Shown here: piece after piece, positions 33,701 through 38,352 of the stretch
How the letters are laid out: each line of letters begins with the position of its first letter
Numbering within the stretch: the stretch's first letter is position 1
Source: Prevotella sp.
GTDB taxonomy: Bacteria; Bacteroidota; Bacteroidia; Bacteroidales; Bacteroidaceae
Direction: 5' to 3'
NCBI GenBank assembly: GCA_016901395.1
Contig: JAEAMQ010000082.1
Location: 1 to 38,352 of the forward strand
DNA length: 38,352 nucleotides
The notes under the pieces: generated by a model
What the model was told of the DNA's origin: nothing
What the model saw: the letters and a program-made list of their open reading frames with translations, nothing else
Databases searched by the model: none
Program-made: the position numbers and the translations under genes

Positions 33701-34780
33701 CGACCCCAGTTTCTTGAGGACCATCCAGCAGAGCCATCGCGCTGCCTGGGCTGTCTCTTTTTGAAATACTCCTTTGATCGTTTTGCTGCCAAACCGCGGT
33801 GACTGATGCTTCACGAGATGTTCGTAGAGCGCCGCCACGATGATTGCCGCTCCTTGAGAATCGGGAGTCAATATGTGGTCGCCCAGACTTTTCAGCTTGC
33901 TGTGCGCAGTCTTGGTATCTGCCAGCAGCATGCACAACGCGTAGTAATAGTTGCTTACCGTATTTTTGAAAGCCCCTTTGTGCAACAAATTTTTGTTGTT
34001 GAATGTCAAAGCCTTGGTGAAAGCCTTGTATGCCAGCGCGTAATCCCCCTTGTAAAGCGCCCTGATGGCCTGTGTCTGGAGGGTGAAACTGTTGGGTTCG
34101 AGGTCAGCCAGAGAGATGTCGGTGTCGCCCGTGGCGAGGTAACTGTAAAAGGCATAGACCCCTCGCAACTGACCGGCCAGATGGCTGTCATTCTTGGGTA
34201 GGCCGTCAATCAGCAGGTGTTTCACATACGCCCAGTCCAGACTTTCATCGCATTCCAGAGCCTGAAAGAGTCGGTTGTTGAGGCAATGCCCCCTAATCTC
34301 CCGTGGCATCCTTGCCATCATCCGCTCATACTGGCGGTCAAGACACACCAACGTCAATTCGTTCACCAACCTTACATGATAAGACTGGGATCTCGAAGAG
34401 ACTTCGCCCTCGCCCTCGGGCGAAGTCAGTGCCAGTGCCAAACTCAGGTTGACAGACACACCGCTGTATTGATAGTAGTGGCTGCATGCCTCTCTGATCA
34501 TCTTGTATGAGCGCTCATGGTCCCGGCTCTGCAGCATCGTCAGCAGGGGAATGAGCGTTCCTGGGGTCAGCGTTAGAAAGTCATTATAGATAGCCGTATG
34601 TTCCACATCGCACCAATCCTTCTTTCGCAGGATACGGTAAGTATCTTCCATGATGGCTTGGGGCATCATCTTGGCAGCAATTTTCTTGAATTGTTGTACG
34701 GTGATGCCGGAGTCGTAAAGATAGGCCAGAAGCATCAGCATGAGTTGCTCGTTGGCCGAAAGGCTGTTGATGGAGTCCAT
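30749..34780 (-). CDS. SNF2-family helicase with very long N-terminal region
   Basis: A 1343-residue protein. The C-terminal 450 residues are a complete SNF2 ATPase: motif I DDMGLGKTLQT near 915, DEAH box CLDEAHTIKNP near 1008, motif III LTGTPIQNHLSELWNLFQF, and motif VI QQATDRAYRIGQ near 1278. The first 880 residues carry no domain I can name; they are alpha-helical in composition with LAYLYDSG and TPR-like stretches around 230-330 (GDYALAYKAFTKALTFNNKN). I start at 34780 (MDSINSLSANEQ): the frame is open 96 bases further, but its promoter box lies inside that extension. Likely roles are DNA translocation or remodelling in repair or transcription. It stands alone, convergent to the GH106-like gene. 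Members of this size are seen in Bacteroidetes; their role is not known to me. Confidence 0.9.
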   Translation of the reverse strand: MDSINSLSANEQLMLMLLAYLYDSGITVQQFKKIAAKMMPQAIMEDTYRILRKKDWCDVEHTAIYNDFLTLTPGTLIPLLTMLQSRDHERSYKMIREACSHYYQYSGVSVNLSLALALTSPEGEGEVSSRSQSYHVRLVNELTLVCLDRQYERMMARMPREIRGHCLNNRLFQALECDESLDWAYVKHLLIDGLPKNDSHLAGQLRGVYAFYSYLATGDTDISLADLEPNSFTLQTQAIRALYKGDYALAYKAFTKALTFNNKNLLHKGAFKNTVSNYYYALCMLLADTKTAHSKLKSLGDHILTPDSQGAAIIVAALYEHLVKHQSPRFGSKTIKGVFQKETAQAARWLCWMVLKKLGSWPYGVKEPTLTSHKPNMAYLRNELSPTGMIPLSEQTATLFGGPSLLDRLKVKAVWQLALEEIIQAQEAELNAEEENAIQQNERIIYLLEYGDIEPRYQKRLKNGNWTVGKRLGISDLKAIKDYILDDNDKALIKNTSAWDYNIPLVDHLEEMAGCDHLYYGYYGNLEPVNIHKETPFLEIKKNSDGNFSVSSNIQKARETERQHYYIKNSNTDYSFFSLTKYEKKLYDQILHQKNYPAEAEPLLLRLIAAIGGRTEIHSNMVVESDQMEKVTADSKITLRIIPIENMVFQVAALVHAIPTQSFIPGKGSITTFAERDGKQVQVVRSLKQEKANMQVLDDVLCELEILDEGEKWEPESATDTLNVELGKFLQLMEWAKGHDDICEMEWPEGAKVKYHPAISTSGTNISVKSKNGWFEVEGDVMISDQQVISLQQLLELMRKSNATDYVKIGDNEYISLSKELAKLLRRIDTVTTGHRSHLQMAPAAVGLLGEILDQSGANVTTNEAMDSLRHRIEQSAQTVDKVPSTLRAQLRDYQEEGYTWMSRVTSWGAGACLADDMGLGKTLQTIALLLDKASEGPSLVVAPASVVPNWRNELNRFAPSLHAMVLNSSDDRAEVVRQAGAGDVVLATYAMLNLQQEVTEKEWNVVCLDEAHTIKNPNTKMSKAAMTLLARRKIILTGTPIQNHLSELWNLFQFINPGLLGSAEQFKLKFLLPIELDHNKSRQRQLRRLISPFMLRRTKGEVIEELPEKNEINVPVELSPDEMTMYEVRRRQAEMAVRANKVIKVSTLAEITRLRQMACSCTLVDRKWRKTSSKVLSFIDLAEGLNDSGNRTLVFSQFTSFFEEVKQAMDKAHLPYLYLDGATTMKRREQLVKEFQTGQCPFFLISLKAGGLGLNLTGANYVIHLDPWWNPAIEQQATDRAYRIGQQQNVTVYHLISQHTIEEKILRLHKTKRDLADSLLEGSDMAHALTQEELLELLRDND

Positions 34781-34797
34781 GTGTCGTATGTTTGGTA

Positions 34798-34826
34798 CAA
34801 AGATAGTGATTTCCCTCGATTTCCAA
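34798..34826 (-). promoter_or_regulatory. Promoter of the SNF2 gene
   Basis: On the minus strand TTG (plus CAA 34824-34826), an 18-base spacer and TATCTTTG (plus 34798-34805), 17 bases before the chosen ATG at 34780. It fixes the start, since a longer protein would be translated from untranscribed DNA. Confidence 0.7.
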
Positions 34827-34896
34827 GACCATACGAAAAGAGAATGTTGTGTGAAGGTAGAGTTGTCAAATCTCACGGCTCAAAAATCAATTCTTA

Positions 34897-34929
34897 TTGC
34901 AGAGGGATGGGATTAAATTGCTAACTTTG
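34897..34929 (+). promoter_or_regulatory. Promoter of rhaD
   Basis: TTG at 34897-34899, a 22-base spacer and TAACTTTG at 34922-34929, 37 bases before the ATG. Confidence 0.65.
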
Positions 34930-34966
34930 CATAGAAAATCTTTAAAATAAATAATACAAGACTATA

Positions 34967-35779
34967 ATGGCAAAAAGTATTTTGGAAGGAAGGGCTGGAC
35001 TTGAGAAAGCAGTCTACGACGTAGCTGAAGTGGCCGGATATCTCTGGCAGAACGGATGGGCCGAGCGCAACGGTGGCAATATCACTGTGAACGTGACCGA
35101 ATTTATCGACGACGAGATCAAATCGATGCCCGCCATCTCCGAAGTGATGCCGATAGGTGAGACGCTGCCCTTCCTCAAGGGTCAGTATTTCTACTGCAAG
35201 GGCACACAGAAACGCATGCGCGACCTCGCCCGCTGGCCGATGGACAACGGTTCGATTATCCGTATTCTCGACGACTGCGCCACCTATGTCATCATCGCCG
35301 ACAGCCCCGTGTTGCCCACCTCTGAGCTGCCTTCCCACCTGGCTGTGCACAACCGCCAGTTGGAACTCGGTTCCGACGTGCGGGCCACCGTACACACCCA
35401 TCCCATCGAGCTCATCGCCATGACCCACAACAAGGCGTTCCTCGGCAAGGATGTGCTCACCCGTCTTCTCTGGAGCATGATTCCAGAGACCAAGGCTTTC
35501 TGCCCGCTGGGACTGGGCATCGTGCCTTACACCCTGCCCGGCAGCAACCTGATGGCCCAGGCCACCATTGAGCAGCTGGAGGATTACGATGTGGTGATGT
35601 GGGAGAAACATGGCGTGTTTGCCAAGGGTCCGGATGTCATCGCAGCCTTCGACCAGATCGACGTGCTCTCGAAAGCTGCCAAAATCTATGTCAATGCCAA
35701 GGCGATGGGCTTCGAGCCCGATGGCATGAGCGATGCTCAGATGCAGGAACTCACCGACGTGTTCCATCTGCCCAGATAA
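34967..35779 (+). CDS. rhaD: Rhamnulose-1-phosphate aldolase
   Basis: A 270-residue class II, zinc-dependent aldolase that splits L-rhamnulose 1-phosphate into dihydroxyacetone phosphate and L-lactaldehyde in the cytosol. Zinc ligands are seen at His143 and His145 (VHTHPIEL) and His215 (WEKHGVFAKG), with the likely catalytic Glu120 in PTSELPSH; E. coli RhaD has His141, His143, His212 and Glu117 in the same places. NGGNITVNV (35-43) is the phosphate-binding part. Length equals the E. coli enzyme (274). No rhaA, rhaB or rhaT gene lies next to it in the window, so it is a single-gene unit with its own promoter and terminator. Confidence 0.95.
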   Translation: MAKSILEGRAGLEKAVYDVAEVAGYLWQNGWAERNGGNITVNVTEFIDDEIKSMPAISEVMPIGETLPFLKGQYFYCKGTQKRMRDLARWPMDNGSIIRILDDCATYVIIADSPVLPTSELPSHLAVHNRQLELGSDVRATVHTHPIELIAMTHNKAFLGKDVLTRLLWSMIPETKAFCPLGLGIVPYTLPGSNLMAQATIEQLEDYDVVMWEKHGVFAKGPDVIAAFDQIDVLSKAAKIYVNAKAMGFEPDGMSDAQMQELTDVFHLPR

Positions 35780-35822
35780 CGCTGCGGGTCTCGCGTGCCC
35801 CTCATGCGTGCAACGATATTGT

Positions 35823-35864
35823 AAGGTCTCCATCCGGCGGTTGTCGGATGGAGGCTTTGTTTTT
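35823..35864 (+). terminator. Terminator of rhaD
   Basis: A 9-base perfect stem CTCCATCCG (35828-35836) with CGGATGGAG (35845-35853), extended by five more pairs at the base, then a T-rich tail to 35864. Confidence 0.87.
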
Positions 35865-35920
35865 GTAGGAATTTGCCATTCTTTGTATATTTTTACTAAG
35901 TGGATGCGCGGGGCTTGTCG

Positions 35921-35928
35921 TAATTTTG
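35921..35928 (+). promoter_or_regulatory. -7 box directly before the deacetylase start
   Basis: TAATTTTG matches TAnnTTTG and ends only four bases before the ATG at 35933. Transcription starting a few bases after the box would give a leaderless or nearly leaderless mRNA. No TTG is at standard spacing. Confidence 0.5.
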
Positions 35929-35932
35929 CAGC

Positions 35933-36838
35933 ATGAAAACAAACGAACTCTTCAAACGAAACATCATATTCCTCCTGCTCGCGCTGCCCATCCTCACGGC
36001 CTCGGCACAGCGCGTCAGGGTGGCTCCCTATCTCGACAACAAGCCGGCAGCCCTCTCACTCACCTTCGACGACGGGTTGCTGGAGCAATATACGCTCGTC
36101 TTTCCCGCACTGAAACGGCTCGGACTGCGTGCCACCTTTGGTCTGATAGGCAGCAGGGTGGGGGCTACGACGAGCGGAAAGTTCAAGAATATCCCCTGTA
36201 TGACCTGGGAACAGGCGCGCGAGATGGCGCAGCAGGGGCAGGAAATCACCTCTCACGGCTATGCCCATCGCAACGTGTCGACGCTCTCGGGCGAGGAGTT
36301 GCGGTCGGAGGTGCAACACAACGACACGCTCATCTTTGAGCACACGGGCATCTTCCCGCGCACCTTTCTCTATCCCGGCAACCGCAAGAGTGAGGCGGCG
36401 GTGGACTTCTGCGAGCAGGGGCGAAGCTGCACGCGCACACGACAAATCAGCATGGGCGGCAAGCGCACGGAGGAATGGTTTGAGGAGTATGTGCAGGACC
36501 TCACTGACCAGGGCGGCTGGGGCGTGACGATGACCCATGCCATCGTCAACGGCTACGACCATTTTGGCGACTCAGCCACGTTTTTCAACATTCTGAAAAG
36601 GGCGGCCCAGCTGCAGGATAGACTGTGGATAGCCCCACTGTGCGACGTGGGGGCCTACGTCAAGGAGCGCGACAACGTGAAGCTGAAAGTCACAGTCAAG
36701 CGCGACCGCGTCATCATCCGACCGAAACTGAAACTTGACAAGACCATCTTCAATCAGCCTCTCACCATCCTTGTGAATGGCAAGCCGCACAACATCGACC
36801 CTTATGCGAAGAAAATAATTATCCATGAAAAACTTTGA
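35933..36838 (+). CDS. Polysaccharide deacetylase family protein (NodB/CE4)
   Basis: A 301-residue exported protein. Signal peptide to about residue 26 (IIFLLLALPILTASAQ). The NodB fold has motif 1 TFDDG at 44-48 (Asp46, Asp47), motif 2 SHGYAH with His108 and His112 as metal ligands, and motif 3 FLYPGN at 145-150. Motif 3 lacks the RxPY form of chitin deacetylases, as in many Bacteroidetes members. The C-terminal 60 residues form a small beta-rich extension (VKLKVTVKRDRVIIRPKLKL). It should remove acetyl groups from an extracellular or cell-wall polysaccharide; the substrate is unknown. The start is well supported, since it opens the signal peptide and there is no other Met before the fold. 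Confidence 0.88.
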   Translation: MKTNELFKRNIIFLLLALPILTASAQRVRVAPYLDNKPAALSLTFDDGLLEQYTLVFPALKRLGLRATFGLIGSRVGATTSGKFKNIPCMTWEQAREMAQQGQEITSHGYAHRNVSTLSGEELRSEVQHNDTLIFEHTGIFPRTFLYPGNRKSEAAVDFCEQGRSCTRTRQISMGGKRTEEWFEEYVQDLTDQGGWGVTMTHAIVNGYDHFGDSATFFNILKRAAQLQDRLWIAPLCDVGAYVKERDNVKLKVTVKRDRVIIRPKLKLDKTIFNQPLTILVNGKPHNIDPYAKKIIIHEKL

Positions 36839-36854
36839 ACAAAGCCTTCGCGTG

Positions 36855-37110
36855 TTTCGCGTATTCTGAAAAAGGAAAACCGTGGTGCGAAATACGGCGA
36901 AAATAGGCGTTTTTTAAGGGGTTGATTAACAGATACTTGTAATTTCTTTACATGTTATGAGACTGCGATTAGTATCTAATCGTGGTTAAATAGTTATGTT
37001 TTTGTGTTGTGATAAGGGCCTTATCGCATGATGATTAGTATCTAATCGCCTCACGATTAGTATCTAAACGTGATGGGATTAAGCTCTTTTCGTGGTTTTC
37101 AAGGGGTTTT
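36855..37110. repeat. Dispersed repeat, family A, copy with three palindromes
   Basis: Contains CGATTAG-TAT-CTAATCG at 36966-36982, GATTAG-TAT-CTAATC at 37033-37047 and CGATTAG-TAT-CTAAACG at 37054-37070, preceded by ATTCTGAAAAAGGAAAA, GTGCGAAATACGG and TTTCTTTACAT as in copy 1. It is the best preserved copy. Confidence 0.75.
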
Positions 37111-37200
37111 GAGGGGGAATAAGTAGTATTTCCTCTCTATTTCGTGAGATAAGGAAGGTGCTGTTTTGGGGAAGAAATGTTGACAGAACAGGGCCTTTTT

Positions 37201-37420
37201 TAGAACAAAAGGACATAATGCTTTTTCATAATGACATAGCTTCTTTTCAAACTTTGACATAAGAAACGCGAGCGTTTCAAAATGACATGTAGATTACCTT
37301 GGGGGATGTTTAGAACAAAAGGACAGAATGTTTTTTCATAATGACATAACTATTTTTCAAACTTTGACATAAGAAACGCGAGCGTTTCAAAATGACAGGC
37401 AGGTTACCTTGGGGGATGGA
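37201..37420 (+). repeat. Two tandem family C units, period 110 bp
   Basis: TAGAACAAAAGGACA begins at 37201 and 37311. Each unit has CATAATGACATA, AACTTTGACATAAGAAACGC, the hairpin GAAACGC-GA-GCGTTTC and TACCTTGGGGGATG. The two differ at only a few positions. Confidence 0.92.
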
Positions 37421-37706
37421 AAGCCTTGAGTGATGCTATTCGCTGTACAACTTTTGGGGCTCACGGAAAGAACGGAAAGAACGGAAACACGCTTCGCGTG
37501 AATAAAGCGGATGTAATAATTGAGTTCTATGCGAAATGCTGGATAACGCCGGACGGTGTCCCCTCCCCACGGGGGAGGGTTAGGGAGAGGATTTTCCGTC
37601 GCCGCTGGCGGCACTTCGTGAAATCGAAAAAAGGAGGAGTGTGCGAAAAGTTCTGTTTTATCCGTGTGTTCCGTTGTTCAAAAAACTCATACTGAGTTAG
37701 GTGGTT
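37421..37706. repeat. Insert between family C units with family B core
   Basis: Separates unit 2 from unit 3. It holds CACGCTTCGCGTG, CCCTCCCCACGGGGGAGGG and CCGTCGCCGCTGGCGGC (around 37597-37613), the last being the family B core in the orientation of the right arm at 12600-12643. It looks like one repeat family set into another. Confidence 0.6.
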
Positions 37707-37812
37707 TAGAACAAAAGGACAGAATGTTTTTTCATAATGACATAGCTTCTTTTCAAACTTTGACATAAGAAACGCGAGCGTTTCAAAATGACAGACAGAT
37801 TACGTTTGAGGG
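37707..37812 (+). repeat. Family C unit 3
   Basis: Nearly identical to units 1 and 2 through GAAACGCGAGCGTTTC and AATGACAG; diverges only in the last 15 bases (TTACGTTTGAGGG in place of TTACCTTGGGGGATG). Confidence 0.88.
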
Positions 37813-37877
37813 TGAATACTGGGGAGATGGGATGGGTAAAAGGGTAGAAATGATTGAGATGAAGTGTATCCGAGAGA

Positions 37878-37978
37878 CATTTCTATATGTCATTGTGAAA
37901 CACAGGCGTTTCTTTTGGCATTGGCCAGATAACCAATGAATGTGTCATTTGGGAAAGATATTATGTCCTTTTGTTCTA
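37878..37978 (-). repeat. Family C unit 4, inverted and diverged
   Basis: On the minus strand it starts TAGAACAAAAGGACATAATA and has AAATGACACATT, AAAAGAAACGCCTGTGTTTC and ACAATGACATA in the same order as units 1-3. The hairpin arms have drifted. Confidence 0.7.
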
Positions 37979-38043
37979 AAATACAGTTGTTCTCATTCAC
38001 GATACTATCTTCAATTTTTCGAATAGCAATCATGGTATGACAC

Positions 38044-38094
38044 AAAAAAGAGCCACCACCCGTGCGGCTGCGGGGCAGACCGGCGGGTGGTGGC
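38044..38094 (-). terminator. Terminator of the susD-like gene
   Basis: GCCACCACCCG (38052-38062) and CGGGTGGTGGC (38084-38094) form a perfect 11-base stem; on the minus strand a run of six Ts (plus 38044-38049) follows. Confidence 0.87.
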
Positions 38095-38116
38095 AGTAGA
38101 GTTGCGGGGCTAAGGA

Positions 38117-38352
38117 TTAGTAGCCCGGATTCTGCATGGCAGCTTTTTCGGTATCGGAGAGCGTGGCACCGCTCTGATTGGTGATGCCGTCGAGGAACGA
38201 CTGCGGCAGTGGACGATAGTAGTCGCGTGCCGCATTGAAGCTGCCTTCGCCGTAGCCCTTGGCATCGTTGAAGGTGTTCCATTGACCACCATAAACGGGC
38301 AATTTTGGGCGCGGCAGCGGGCGGCGACGGCCTTTTGCACGGCGGGCAGCCG
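38117..38352 (-). CDS. SusD/RagB-like outer-membrane lipoprotein, C-terminal part
   Basis: The last 78 residues of a minus-strand gene that continues past the right window edge. The end, RPLPQSFLDGI followed by KAAMQNPGY and stop, is the typical C terminus of SusD-family proteins (LPxPQxE(I/F)... QNPGY). LPVYGGQWNTFNDAKGYGEG precedes it. SusD proteins are surface lipoproteins that bind glycans with a SusC TonB transporter, which would lie further upstream beyond the window. The first 20 residues at the window edge are Arg-rich (RRAKGRRRPLPRP), unusual for the family; a frameshift or sequence error close to the edge is possible. A strong terminator follows the stop. Confidence 0.72.
   Translation of the reverse strand, partial: AARRAKGRRRPLPRPKLPVYGGQWNTFNDAKGYGEGSFNAARDYYRPLPQSFLDGITNQSGATLSDTEKAAMQNPGY

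Larger units (their letters stand above)
36839..38043. other. Gene-free gap dominated by dispersed repeats
   Basis: No frame is coding. In order: family A copy (36855-37110), about 85 bases without features, three direct family C units of 110 bases (two in tandem), a 286-base insert with a family B core and the palindromic word CCCTCCCCACGGGGGAGGG, and an inverted family C unit ending at 37978. Confidence 0.65.

Noticed and set aside
34781..34876. Longer start for the SNF2 helicase
   Set aside because: The extension covers the TATCTTTG promoter box and adds residues unlike the family.
37426..37695. 89-codon frame between family C units
   Set aside because: Made of palindromic repeat words (family B core, CCCTCCCC...GGGGAGGG); no coding character.

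Overview
The window looks like a chromosomal segment from a Bacteroidales bacterium, most likely of the Prevotella group. Three things point there: nearly every gene start is preceded by the Bacteroidetes-type promoter box TAnnTTTG rather than a sigma-70 -10 box; the gene content is typical (OmpA-family porin, SusD-like protein at the right edge, GH106-like glycoside hydrolase, DUF4956, DUF2490 and Cthe_2159-type exported proteins); and the C-terminal tails of several secreted proteins have the GIYI(V/L) pattern common in Prevotella and Bacteroides. No rRNA, phage, integrase, transposase or CRISPR array was seen.

Layout. Positions 1-8,050: tail of an unrecognised gene, an OmpA-family porin, a repeat-bearing gap, two identical tRNA-Val(TAC) genes, purB, an RsuA/RluB-type pseudouridine synthase with a large Gly-Tyr-Gln-Arg repeat region, and asnS. 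Positions 8,084-14,091: asd (minus), divergently a CPA2 cation/proton antiporter, a LolD-type ABC ATPase, a GxxExxY protein and a CvfB-like S1 RNA-binding protein. Positions 14,291-20,484: a promoter and a tight operon of VTC-type polyphosphate polymerase, DUF4956 membrane protein, DUF2490 outer-membrane protein and a Cthe_2159-type beta-helix lipoprotein, then a second transcription unit with a small exported protein and a second Cthe_2159-type protein. Positions 20,485-22,927: a 2.4-kb gene-free island with a 107/108-bp tandem array and a strongly structured RNA candidate on the minus strand. Positions 22,928-27,138 (minus): a third Cthe_2159-type lipoprotein followed by a LytS-like histidine kinase and a LytTR response regulator. 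Positions 27,353-38,352: GH106-like hydrolase, a very large SNF2 helicase (minus), rhaD, a polysaccharide deacetylase, a second repeat-rich gap and the 3' end of a susD-like gene (minus).

How the parts may work together. The centre of interest is the 14.3-27.1 kb block: a polyphosphate polymerase with its usual membrane partner, three related exported beta-helix proteins and a two-component system of the LytS/LytTR type. I infer a surface-polymer or envelope module in which the kinase operon controls one or more of the beta-helix proteins; the sequence shows the linkage but not the function. GH106-like hydrolase and rhaD (rhamnulose-1-phosphate aldolase) suggest L-rhamnose release and catabolism nearby.

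The gene-free gaps are not random. At least three families of dispersed palindromic repeats recur in them, two of which tend to occur side by side, and they explain most of the otherwise unannotated DNA.
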